Assembly (NCBI GenBank): GCA_016584495.1
Contig: WAID01000013.1
Location: forward strand, 1,302,001 to 1,366,000
Origin: Celoporthe dispersa
Lineage: Eukaryota > Ascomycota > Sordariomycetes > Diaporthales > Cryphonectriaceae
Reading direction: 5' to 3'
Length of the DNA stretch: 64,000 nucleotides
This document shows positions 49,658-60,919 of the stretch, one piece after another. A program made the translations under genes and the position numbers. Under the pieces are notes generated by a model. The model saw nothing but the letters and a program-made list of their open reading frames with translations. It searched no databases and was not told the DNA's origin. Position 1 is the stretch's first letter, and the number at the start of each line of letters is the position of its first letter.

Positions 49658-51236
49658 GACCAGCACGGAGGGAATCGTAGAGAACTATGGGAAGGCCGAT
49701 GAGCCTATCGACACTGTCCTCGAATCAAAAATGAGAGCATTGTTTGGACTGCCATGCCAGGGAGTCGCATGGGTATGTGGCGCTCATATTCGCGAGGAAA
49801 GCAACGGGTACGGTGTACATTTCATCACCTGAATGTGGGAATTAGGGCAGAGATGGGTCCAGTATGCACGATAGCACGGTCGGCGTATTGTCTGAAAATT
49901 GGGGCGAAGTGAGCACCGCTTGACCTGAATCGAGCATGTCAACTTGATTCAACACCTCGTAGCAACTATTCGTTCGCATCGGGCGGATATGCGTATGGGA
50001 AACGATTGTCCATACATCAGATAGAATCAAGTCGCAAGATTTCCTTTCTTAAGTCAGCTCGTTCTTTTGTCCGTCCTCGTGTCCCACTGCCCACACACTT
50101 CTATCGTCCAATCGATACTGGTCAGGCGGCCGCAGAAGCTATTTGTTGCAAAGCCAGCCCGACTGTGAAATACTTCGTGATGCACATCTCATTTCTATTC
50201 TGATTCAGAAATCGGAGGATGCGAGAGGGGGGGGGGGTTGATGCTGAGGACGGACAGGTGGGAAGGGGTCAGGTAAAACAAATCAGAGATATTCACAACC
50301 AATAAGATCACAGGAATTTTTTAATTTTTTTTTGTGAATCTTTGCAGTTAGCACTTTTGTCACTTTTTCCCATGTGACAGCATACGGCAAAAAAATCTTT
50401 TAAATGGCATTCACTACTGAGCGTGAAAATGTCAAGTCCCTTTAGTATGCTCTATTTCAGGTTTAGACAGAGAGGCGAAAGCAAGCTACCCTGCTCTAAT
50501 GGAAAAGACTATGAATCATCACTGCTAAAGTATCCAGTATCTGATAGCCATAGATTTCTTCTGATATGTTGATTCGATGAGGAAGGGGAAGAGCCGGCTC
50601 GCCGCTACATTGTAGGTATGCATTGGGTGTGAAGACAAGAGAATCAAGAACACCGAAGGGAAGGGCTCATCATGGTACAGAGAAGTCCAAGTACGAACAG
50701 GCCAAGAACCAATGGCATTTTTTCCATCTCAATTTTGAGATAATATAAAAGCAGAACGTTTTCACCGTTTCGATTGGCATCTTCACTGCAATAATTGAAT
50801 TTTTCTCAGAATTTCAGCAATGTTGTTGTGTGGGCTAGGAATTAAGGCTAGGCCACTTTACCGCAGTACTACCAACACGACTGTTCTGCTGCAATGTGGT
50901 TGTTCGCCAAGTACTTGAATACATATGCAATCAACTGTTTGAGAGACTCGCGGTATGTTAATGGCCAGAGTCGCAAATGTCTAACATATGGTAAGTGAAC
51001 TTTGAGTCTCAGCTGTTTATTCCACTCCTACTTAATACCGCCTTAACTCTCCCAGCAATAACTTCCCACTCTCTCATACCACCATCCAGCCTCCTATCCC
51101 ATCTCCTGGAGTACTCTGCGAGATCCATCTCCTCATCGGCTACACCATCAAACAACCATACCCTCGCTGACCAACCTGTGGTCAAGACACACCAAAGAAA
51201 AAAAAGGTTAAGACTTCCGATCCTTAATCACTGACA
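49658..51236. other. 1.6-kb gene-free stretch
   Basis: AT-richer than its neighbours around 50.3-50.9 kb, with an 11-G run (50227-50237). No ORF worth calling. Right end is the promoter of the 51.2-kb gene. Confidence 0.5.
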
Positions 51237-51861
51237 ATGTCTTTCAACCCCCACCCCAACGCCTCGTTTAACATAGCCTTCCCAGATTGGACCACTCCCA
51301 ACAACATGAACCAGTCTTCCACCACCAGCGATGCTCCTGAAGCCAACCAGGCCCCTTCCAAGCCGGTCCCTAACACTGAGATGGCCCACATCTTCGCTAT
51401 GGACGCCATCATAAGCGCGAGGTTCCGCAACAAATTCCCCCAGTCTACCAACCTCCCGAAGCGCACCACTCCCGACTTCAGCATGACCAACCGCAAGCGA
51501 ATGCTCCACGCCGAGAACAAGAACAGGTACGGCCCTAACAACAGCATGCCCGTACCTGGCCGCCTCGCCCTCCCCGACAAGGAGACCCTCGCCCGGTACC
51601 GCGCCCGCAAGCTTGCCAGTATGACCCCCTACATGCGAGTCTGGGACATGGCCGAGCCCGCCACCTTTTACCACGCCATGCGCATCAAGCACGGTGTCCG
51701 GGGCGAGCGGAAGCGCGCGGGTAACTGGATCGAGGCTGACTGGCGGTGGCCGCTTCTGGGCGATGAGGGCGTGCCTGAGATCATTGTCACCACGCCTGAG
51801 GGGGGAGACGCGCTACCTCCACGACCCTGAGGATGACGGCATGTGCACCTTTGTGGCCTGA
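51237..51861 (+). CDS. Fungal protein of unknown function, ~200 aa, probable frame break near the end
   Basis: Single exon from ATG 51237 (MSFNPHPN). N-terminal 60 residues are Asn/Pro/Ser/Thr-rich; the middle (MDAIISARFRNKFP, NRKRMLHAENKN, ARYRARKLASMTPY) is basic and helical; then WIEADWRWPLLGDEGVPEIIV. As written the frame ends at 51830 with GGDALPPRP. One base less in the G run 51800-51805 would instead give TTPEGETRYLHDPEDDGMCTFVA and a stop at 51861, a more protein-like end, and the same homopolymer fault is common in this window. I extended the feature to cover both. No domain recognised; function not assignable. Confidence 0.65.
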
Positions 51862-52606
51862 GCGGGAGAGGAAACAAGCCACGGTGTGGTGCTATGCTGG
51901 CAGCACTCTCTGGCTACGCATTTGTCGGAAGGCATGTCTGATCCCTGTGGCAGCAACACAGTGTAACCATGTGAGGAGGATAGAGTCATGAGGGGTGATG
52001 GTAAGTGACTGCGAGCGAGACATGGGAAGCTCATCTAAAGACCTTTTCTCTAGCTGTGAGAATCTACATTTCAGGATGGGAGCGGCCAGTCTTTTGGTAG
52101 ACAGACCTGGTCTTTTGCTCCGCAGAGCTGAATGGAAACTGAGAGCTTGACATCGGACCACAGTAATTAGATAATGGAACATGCGATCTTTGATAATGCA
52201 ATGCCATGAGTAGTCCTAATGTCTTAATGTGTGAAAAGAAGAGAAGCAAAATACTGACGGTAGACACGTAAAATTTCCCCAAAAGCCTGACCAGTCCTAA
52301 AATGGCTGATTAGTACGCAGTATTTCCCAATATACTCCAGAAGCTAGTAAACATCTTGAAAGGTTTTCGGTAATGAGCAAACAGTGACGTCCTTTATGTC
52401 ATAGGTAAGATGTATGCAGAGTATATGCAGTGATTGAGCACATGACCTCGTAATGACATTACAGCATACAATTCTCCGCGGGCCGTTGAGCGTGGGGGGA
52501 AGGGGGGGGAATGCGTCACCATGCCCCTGGCACCTCTCACCGCCGGACATTTCCAGAAAGAATGGTAATCACAGAGCTTTCGACGCAAAAAGCAGCAAAG
52601 GATCCT

Positions 52607-52635
<29 letters not shown>
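52607..52635. repeat. (AGC)n trinucleotide repeat, ~10 units
   Basis: 29 bases of uninterrupted AGC, intergenic; translated on neither strand as part of a called gene. Confidence 0.9.
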
Positions 52636-52639
<4 letters not shown>

Positions 52640-54379
52640 CCTCTCCCCTCCCCTCCCCTCTAAATCAGCACGCCATCCCTCATTACACATATGTTTTTCT
52701 TGCAATAGGAACAGGGCAGTGCCAAACCAAAGGCGTGTTCTTATGCACGACTAGCCGAATACGAGGCGTTGAAGATTCAAATCCCTTCGGCTGGCAATAA
52801 ACCGAGTACTCCGGCGAGAAGGTCATTCAGTGGGGATTTCACATACCATAAAGTAAGCGCTGATGTAGGCCATGTGGCACCAGAGGCATGGATGGTGTGT
52901 GACACGTATGGCGTTAGGTAGGACGGGTTTTTTGCTTTGTCGGTGCAGTGAGTGCATGGCCCCCACGGCTTCTGCATGCGTGCCTGCAACATCTCAGCCC
53001 TATAGGGCTCCAAGCTGGACCATATAGATCCCATCTTCTTTACCGACCATGGCCGGAGCCTCAAATGCGTAAAGCATGGGGGCCTTCAAGGTAGTGAATA
53101 GTGATCATTTGCTCCCTTGTGTACATAGTCAGTGGCATCATCAGCCCAGAGTTCCCCCCCCCCTGCCCCCTCAGCCTCGTCCCGGCTTATAGCCTTACTC
53201 GGTCGCTCACAAGCCAACCCCACGATACTTGCACTAGCCTTCCTGAGGAAGTGCTCAGCCCTACAGGTGGATCATGTTGTTTGTTGACAGCCGATTCTAT
53301 GTAATATCTGGAACCCAGACCGCTTCTACCACCTAATTCCTTCGGCCGGGCCGGCCATGCAAAGTCAGCGACGTCCCTCATGCCACATCCGTTCCTGCGA
53401 CCTGGGCAGGTTGGCACACTCCGCTGCTTATGATGATGCTCGTTCGATGTTTTGTGACTAGGCCTTTCCAAGGTCATGAGAATTCGGGCCGCAGAGCCTC
53501 CGCCACCTCGTTCGTCGGCGATCGACCCTTTGTTATGAGTTCAAGTGCCTAGGAAGCTGCATAGTCATCACGATGAATAATGTGACATGTCCACATCGAC
53601 TCCACCGAGACAGTCTGGGTTTATGAGCTCATCTGAGTAATCTCATGCCTGGAGGCCGCATAGACTTGCTCTTTCTTGATCCAGAACTTGCGCATGTGCT
53701 CCTCATAGCAAGGGTGGCGCGCCGTGGGGAATACATACCATTACCAGGCTGAGCTGTCTCAGTGCGCGTAGAATGCATAAGTACGCACTAGTTCAAGTCA
53801 CCAGAAGTAGTGAATCCAGAAAGGTATCAAGGTTCTCGAGTCGCCTCCAATAGGATCAATTCTCCTGTACCGTTGACTTTGCACTGCAGGATCCACATAT
53901 CGTGGCGGCGGAGCTTCGACGAGCGAGAGGAGCAACCAACAATATCAGCATTTGTGGCTCCGTACATCATGTGCCTGTCCCTCTGCCTACTTACTCTTAT
54001 GCAACTGTGGCAGTGGATGATGGGGGAACCCGCCAAGGAATGAGACATATTGATGCACGAAGAGTATTCGGTGAGATTCAAGTCCGAGGGGGCTCGGTAT
54101 CAAGATCTAGTAAAGCGTACTCACGACAATATGTGCCAACAACACCTTGAGAAGGCTTAGCAAAAGTACGGTGATGGGTCTGAGACCAGAATTGTGCACC
54201 GATATCTGTCAGCATCTATTTGGCTACTTCCGGTACTCCAGCGGCTTATTGAAGAGGACATAGGATCTATGGACAAGTATAAGAGGCGAGAAAGTCCACG
54301 GAGTGAGGAAGTTGGTTGCCTCATCTCCAGAACACCGCAACTAGTTTGTGAACTTTCCTCGCCCCCGCCCCTGAGTTAT

Positions 54380-54410
54380 CTCTCTCCCTCTCTCTGTCTC
54401 TCGCAAAATA
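54380..54410 (+). promoter_or_regulatory. Pyrimidine (CT)-rich tract upstream of the D-amino-acid oxidase gene
   Basis: CTCTCTCCCTCTCTCT-type sequence 60-90 bases before ATG 54468. CT-rich tracts commonly precede transcription start sites in filamentous fungi. Confidence 0.4.
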
Positions 54411-54467
54411 CCTTCTTGACTTTACTTATACCCTGATCGATCAATTCATCATCCTCAGCATTACATC

Positions 54468-55794
54468 ATGGTGTCGTTTAATGTCCCAACTCTTGCTATG
54501 TGGCGAGACCTTACCCCTTATCCAAATCGCCTCGTCCAAGCTTCAGCATCATCTCCTCATGTCCTCATCGTCGGAGCAGGGGTGACTGGTCTTGTCACCG
54601 CCTGGGTTCTCTTGGATAAGGGATACAAGGTCACCATCCTGTCTAAGGACTGGGCAAATTACAGCCCGGACAACCGCCTAACAGCCCAGATTGCCGGTGC
54701 TCTCTGGGAATTCCCTCCCGCCGTCTGCGGTGCTCACACAGACCGTATCTCTCTCTCCAACTCCAAGCGCTGGTGCATGATTGCATATCATGCATGGGAG
54801 GCCATTGCGTCTGCCCCTGGACTCCGAGACGTCTCGGGCGTCAAGATGATGCCGTCGGGCTTTTTTCTTTCCCAGGCCTGTGGAGAGCGACCCTGCCCAG
54901 TTCTCTAAGATGGCTGAGATCATCTCCAGCGGCGTCAAGGGCTTCCGCCATGACCGTAGGCTGATCGAGCAGCGGAGGGTCGATCCTACATACGGCGCCG
55001 TCGACGCATACGAGCTGCTCGCCCCGATCATCGACACCGACCAGGCTATGATGTGGCTCATGAGCGTCGTCCTTAGTAAAGGTGCTGCGACCGTCACGGA
55101 GGCCATCACGGGAGACCTCCTCGACCAGGAGGGGGCACTCCGCACTCGCTTCGGCGCGGACGCCATCGTGAACGCCACAGGCCTCTCCGGCACAGAGCTC
55201 GCGGGCGATAACTCGTGCTATCCCATCCGCGGTGCCCTGATCCGTGTTATCAACGACGGCAAGGACTTCCCCAAGGTCGAGTCCGCCCTGACCATCACCG
55301 CCGACGCCGCCCGCGATTCCAACGAGATCGTCTTCCTCGTCCCGCGCAACGACAACATCCTCCTCATAGGCGGCATCGCACAGCCCAACGAGTCCACCCT
55401 CGACCTCACCCTCGAAACGCCGATTGTCAAGCGCATGCGTACGCGCTGCGAGGCTTTCCTCCCCGGCCTAAAGAACGCCCGTGTCGACCCTGCGTACCCG
55501 CTCGCGCAGGGGCTCCGACCCTTCAGACAGAGGAACGTACGCGTGGAGAGGGAGCTGCGGACGATCCCTGGGACGCAGAGGCCCAGCAGGATTGTGCATT
55601 CGTACGGACAAGGAGGAGCAGGCTGGAGCCTTTCTTTTGGCTGTGCTGGGGACGTGGCGATGCTGCTTGAGGATGCCTTGAAAGATCTCATTCCTACCCC
55701 GATGGACTTTGATCCTACCTATTCGGATGATAGTGAGTCGCAGGGTACCGCGAGCTCCTTTGAGTCAGTTGCTGGGAGGAGCATGGACGAGTAA
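54468..55794 (+). CDS. D-amino-acid oxidase family flavoprotein, one frame break
   Basis: ATG 54468; about 441 residues once one base in the T run 54861-54866 is discounted (five T join SGFF to FPRPVESD). N-terminal FAD fold VLIVGAGVTGLVTAW (G-x-G-x-x-G, residues ~36-41) with the acidic strand end KVTILSKDW; RLTAQIAGALWEFPP follows as in DAAO. FLVPRNDNILLIGG supplies the conserved substrate-carboxylate Arg (the VPR), and HSYGQGGAGWSLSFGCA matches the DAAO signature H-x-Y-G-x-G-G-x-G. The enzyme oxidises D-amino acids to imino acids with H2O2 release, often in peroxisomes; the C-terminus (GRSMDE) is not a clear PTS1. D-Asp versus neutral D-amino acid preference cannot be read from the sequence. 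Confidence 0.9.
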
Positions 55795-57717
55795 CAAGCT
55801 GAAGCACGCCGACTGGCGTGTACCTGTATTACACAATCGGGGAGAATGACTTGCTACGTTTCAAGGTTTTCTCGCCAGGAACACTATATTTGGGTTACTA
55901 TGTTATGTTTCCATATCTTTGTATACATTATGTATTTACCACATGAACACCATTCAGGAATCACAGAATCTCATTGTCTTCGAAGTCCCGACCTACAGTA
56001 AACCGTCATTTCAACAGATCAATATCATCAAAGTGCCAAGCTTGAGGCGGAGGCCCAACAGAAGCTCTAGCAGGGTTATTTTTGGCCTTTAATTAAAATA
56101 TACAAGCATCGCCTGCAGGCTGCAGGGTCTCGCGAAACGCCCCGAGGGTGTTAGCTATCACATGCATCGTATTTCCACTTTTCTCTGCCTCATTGACATG
56201 CCGGGGGATCGTAGAGGCTGCCAGATCCCTGGATGCTACGACCAGACGATGTAATTACATAAGAAGAAGATGGATACGATTGATCGGGGGGGGGGGGCTT
56301 CGGGGTGAGAATTGAATCCCGATGCCCTGGAATTAGATTCTAATCGTGGGATATTGTTGGCAAGGAGTAGCGTTGGTCTCGTGGCTAGATGATCCCTCTT
56401 TTGTGTTTGGGATGGATGGTGATTACGACCATACAAACGAACTCGCTTCGACAAGACCTACGTGTACCTTGACGCTCGATTCTGCCATGGCTTGTGACTG
56501 TCAAGGGTTCGCGTGCATATCCAGCCAAGGTGTAGAGCCGTTTTAGCCGTAGGCTGGCTGGAAATGGCCAGCTGTAGGTCATTGGTTGTGGTTGAGTGGC
56601 ATCGTCCTCAGGCCATCGCCGTGCAGTTATGGGTAGAGGTCAGATTAATTACCGGACCACATCTTCCTTTGCGCCGCTCATCAACTTGGTTGCTCGTGAA
56701 CCTTCCCCCCTATCAGCCAGAGGCGTGTCTTGCCCCTCCATTCAACAGCATCTTAACCTAACTTGTTGTTGCTATAGAGAACAACAGAGCCGACACTTGA
56801 CTTCCCCAAGCCAACGACCCCGGAGGTCGGTACCTCATTGAAGGCGTTAGCAATTGCGTGTCAAGGAGCCGCAATTTGGACTGATTTATACATAGTAGCA
56901 GTAAAGGATGTCTGCTAATATATATCCCTGGCACCGATCGTTAGATGTGTACTGTAATTATGGCTGTACTTTACTAGATGAGATGCAGTCCACGACAGCC
57001 CGCCCCGAGAACCCACTGACCGCCCCACCGGCAGACGATCCAGCCATCTCGAGAATGCCTCCCTCTCTCTATATATATATCTGCTTGCTCCATGATGACG
57101 ATTACAAAGCCGTCAAGGATAATACTGGAGCATTTAAGAAAAGAAAAAAGTCCAGATCGATAAGATAAAAATGGGTGGAGCAATGGCAGTTCACCAGCAA
57201 AGCAGGGAGGAAAGACGACTGATCTAGAGTATAAGAGGGTGGCAGTTTCTCTTACCATCAAGCGGTACGTTGCCCGAAATTACCACTCCACCAGAACCCA
57301 AAAGCATATGCAAGACCAGTCTCCACCGCACTGGCCTGCAATTATGGTGGCACCGCTCATTGCGACGCGCGGCACATGGTGGGTTTTGTTTGAGCTGCCA
57401 AATGGGATAATGAAACGGGTCGTTTCCGTCCAAGGCAAGGCCTAGAATCGTGTCGGTGTCAGTGCCGATGATGGCGTGTAACAGACGCTATCGCTCAAGG
57501 AGGGGAGGGGTGTTTAAAAAAAAAAAAAGGTTTCCATCCCGAACTGTATGGGGAACCATGACGCGGGCGGTACTTTAGGTATCCACAGGTTTGACAGGAC
57601 GGGTGGCTGGGCGGTGCTGAGCCTCGCTGAAGCTGTGGTCGAAGCGCGCCTGTGGTGGTTCGAACCATGGAATAGGAGAGCCGAATTATGAGTTCGTTCT
57701 GCGCTGCGTGGCACGGT

Positions 57718-57718
<1 letters not shown>

Positions 57719-57748
<30 letters not shown>
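57719..57748. repeat. (CGT)10 trinucleotide repeat
   Basis: Thirty bases of perfect CGT. On the minus strand it would encode a run of Asp in a short ORF with no other protein-like feature, so I treat it as a simple repeat. Confidence 0.9.
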
Positions 57749-58608
57749 AGACTTTGTACATGAGTTCTCCACCAAGCACTTGGATGTTTTCCACGCTCAA
57801 CACTACCTCAGCTCGGCCAGGCTGTGTCGGACCAGTCGTCCCATCGTTGGTCGACAAGGTGTTCGCCGAAGCCGGTCGAAACATTTGTTCTCCAGCAGAG
57901 CAGGCTGTGTTGAGGTGTATCGGGATGTGGGGACCCCACCTCCCGTTCGACCATACTTTAGACGTCCCGGGATACAGCCCCCCCCCCCCTTCTTTTTTAG
58001 GGGGTTTATTTTTTTGTGCCTTGGAAGATGCATCTGGTCAGGTTGGATTTTATTCGTGGCTACTATGTCCACAGCAGGATCAAGCCACGAAACATCTATG
58101 CAGTAGGTCTTTTGAGATGGACCGACGGGATACATGAGAGCCTTGCCGCTTTTCTCTCCCTGGAGAACCTTTCCAGTTGCGTAATTTACAGTACCCCAGC
58201 AGCAAAGGTAAATTTACACAATAAAGTTGTGCTGGATTCAGGAATATGCTTAAGCAGCCTTAAGGCGGCGTCATGCGCCCAGCAAGCTACCCAAGCAGCG
58301 ACACAGCCTAGAATAGTCATAAACATGGTAGCAGTACTAGTCGGAACTTTCCGTCCTGGGACACCACGAGGCGCATCTTGTTCCTGCGTCTCAATTGCTA
58401 CGTAGTCGGACGCGTAGTACTGACCCACATGACGCAGGCCTCTTGGGCTCGGGGCCCATAAGAATTATGGAGCTGTCCACTATTTCTATGTGCCGAGAAT
58501 ATAGTGAACGCATGATGTTTGGTTTCTGAACCCTTATCCCTATCCGTGGCGGAGCGGTGTTCGTCCCACATCGCATGGACAGCAGGGTAATTACCAGGTA
58601 TGGACGTT

Positions 58609-58610
<2 letters not shown>

Positions 58611-58647
<37 letters not shown>
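58611..58647. repeat. (AG)n microsatellite upstream of the tannase-family gene
   Basis: 37 bases of uninterrupted AG about 215 bases before ATG 58860. A polypurine tract at this distance may sit in the promoter. Confidence 0.9.
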
Positions 58648-58649
<2 letters not shown>

Positions 58650-58859
58650 AGGAAGAAAATAAGGCCCATGACTTGTTGTATAAAAATGCCGTTTCCCAAC
58701 TCCCACCAGAGGGGGACCTTGTTTTCGTATTCGCACAAGCATCGACACAGACGGTGTCTTAAGTCTCTCTTTCTTCACACTTGTGATAACCACCTACACT
58801 CATTCCCACACCCCTGGTTCGCATCTTGATCACTCGCTAGGTTATTACTTACTACTACC

Positions 58860-60672
58860 ATGTCTTCCCTCGCCACCCTCTGCACGGTGTCCAACGTGCA
58901 GGCGGCCCTGCCCTCCAACGGGACCATCCTGGGCGTGGACCTGCTCCCGTCCACCGTCACCGCCAACGCCGTCTACAATGCCTCTACCAGCACGGGCGGC
59001 ATGAGGAAGCGTGATACCGGCGATTCCTACTGCAATGTCACCGTCTCGTACACTCACACCGGCCGCGGCGACAACGTTGTGCTCTGGTACACCTTCCCGG
59101 CCCCCGACGCCTTCGAGAACCGCTTCTACATTGGCGGTGGCGGTGGTTACTCCCTCAGCACCTCGGACCCGACTGGAGGTCTGACCTATGGTGCCGTCTC
59201 CGGCAGCACCGATGTCGGCTACGGGGGTTTCGACAGCGTCAGCCTGGACGAGGTGGTCCTGTACGGCAACGGAACGCTGAACTGGGACAACATCATCATG
59301 TTCTCGTACAAGGCGCTGGGCGAGACGGCACAGGTCGGCAAGGAGCTCACCAAGAGCTTCTACGGGCTGGAGGAGTCGGCCAAGGTGTACACCTACTTCG
59401 AGGGATGCTCTGACGGCGGCCGTGAGGCCATGTCTCAGGCCCAGCGCTACGGTGACGTCTACGATGGCATCGTCGCCGGTGCTCCTGCTTTCCACCACGC
59501 TCAGCAGCAGGTTGTGAGTTTGCTCTTTTTCTTTCTTCTTCCTGATGGTTTGTTGTATAAATAGGAATTTTTTCAAAAAGAAGATACTAACCGGGATGAC
59601 AATGTAACAGAACCATCTCACCTCGGTCGTTACGGAGGTGGTAACCGACTACATTGCGCCTCCTTGCGAGATGGCGAAGATTGCCAACGCCACCATCGAG
59701 GCCTGCGACCCCCTGGATGGACGTACTGATGGTGTCGTCTCCCGCACCGACCTGTGCCGCCTGAACTTCGACCTCACCTCCATCATTGGCGAGTCTTACT
59801 ACTGTGCTGCCGAGACTGCTTCGACCCTTGGCTACGGCTTCAGCAAGCGCCAGGCCGGCTCCTCCACCTCCAGCTACCAGCCCGCCCAGAACGGAACCGT
59901 CTCTGCTGAGGGTGTCGCCCTCGCCAAGAGGCTCTACGATGGTCTGCTCAACTCCAAGGGCGAGCAGGTCTTCTACGGCTGGCAGACTGCTTCTTCCTTT
60001 GACGATGCTGCCCCTACCTGGGACAACGACACCGAGTCCTGGGCCGTCTCTTCCCCTTCCACCGGTGGTGTCTTCGTCACCAAGTTTGTCGAGGAGGTTG
60101 ACATTGACAACCTGGACTCCATCTCCAATGTGACCTACGACGACCTCTACAACTGGATGTGGATCGGCTACGAGCGCTTCTACGACAACCTCCAGACCGG
60201 CTACGCCGACCTGACCCCTCTCCAGGCCCACGGCGGCAAGCTGCTCCACTACCACGGCGAGTCGGACCCGTCCATCCCTCCTCCCTCCTCCGTCCGCTAC
60301 CACGAGGCCGTCCGCAGCGCCATGTATCCCGATTCTACCGCCGACAACGCCACCGAGCTGAGCGAGTGGTACCAGTTCTACCTCATCCCCGGCGCCGCCC
60401 ACTGCGGCACCAACAGCCTGCAGCCCGGCCCCTACCCCGAGGACAACATGCAGACCATCATCGAGTGGGTCGAGGACGGCGTCCAGCCCAAGTCCCTCAA
60501 CGCCACCGTCTCCTCGGGCACCTACGAGGGTGAGGTCCAGCAGCTGTGCATGTGGCCCAACCGCCCCATGTGGACCTCCAACGACTCGTCCACTTTCACC
60601 TGCTCCTACGACGAGGCCTCTTATGAGTCCTGGGTCTGGGACCTCAACGCCTGGAAGATTCCTATCTACTAG
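58860..60672 (+). CDS. Tannase/feruloyl esterase family hydrolase
   Basis: Exons 58860-59513 and 59611-60672 (97-bp intron, branch ACTAAC); 571 residues, the usual family size. The catalytic CS-D-HC motif is complete: GCSDGG (Cys183-Ser184), Asp437 in HGESDPS and His482 in GAAHCG, with Cys183 and Cys483 expected to bond. CDPLDGRTDGV (~250-260) is the family calcium loop. Several N-glycosylation sequons are present. The enzyme cleaves gallate or ferulate esters of plant material outside the cell. Oddity: the frame opens MSSLATLCTVSNVQAALP, which is where the mature protein begins in relatives, so no signal peptide is visible; an in-frame TGA lies shortly upstream. A missed 5' exon or a non-secreted form are the options. 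Confidence 0.93.
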
Positions 60673-60919
60673 AGCGTCTTTTTCTTGCTTTCTTTTCCTT
60701 GCTCTTCTTCCAACTAGAAGTAAGCAACATTTGTGATGGAGGATTTAGGTGAATGAGGTCTAAATTGTGTGGAGGAGGGTGAGGGTGAGGAAAAGGAAAC
60801 AAAAAGGAAGGCTCTTTTGCCCACTTTTTTCTTTCTTACATGTATATACACATAGCTTCCCGAGTCTGTAACCGCTCGTGTAAAAAAAAAAAAAAAACGA
60901 ATTCAGAAATGTTCATGCT
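60673..60919. other. Convergent intergenic segment with a 16-A run
   Basis: 247 bases between two stops; A run at 60882-60897. The 3' UTRs of the esterase and helicase genes probably overlap. Confidence 0.5.

Larger units (their letters stand above)
51862..54467. other. 2.6-kb gene-free stretch
   Basis: Contains an (AGC)n tract (52607-52635), a 10-C run (53154-53163) and, at 54380-54410, a CT-rich tract that leads into the oxidase gene. No gene recognised. Confidence 0.5.
55795..58859. other. 3.1-kb gene-free stretch
   Basis: Holds a 12-G run (56286-56297), a 13-A run (57516-57528), a (CGT)10 repeat (57719-57748), a 12-C run (57978-57989) and a (AG)n tract (58611-58647). The right end is the promoter of the tannase-family gene. 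No gene recognised. Confidence 0.5.

Noticed and set aside
57650..57672. GGTTCGAACC resembling a tRNA T-loop
   Set aside because: The flanking bases do not form a five-pair T stem and no acceptor stem or anticodon arm can be drawn.
57495..57884. Minus-strand ORF with a nine-Asp run
   Set aside because: The Asp run is the (CGT)10 repeat read backwards; the rest has no protein-like features or splice partners.
58845..60402. Minus-strand ORFs opposite the tannase-family gene
   Set aside because: Val/Gly/Asp-rich antisense shadows of a clearly recognised enzyme with intact catalytic motif.
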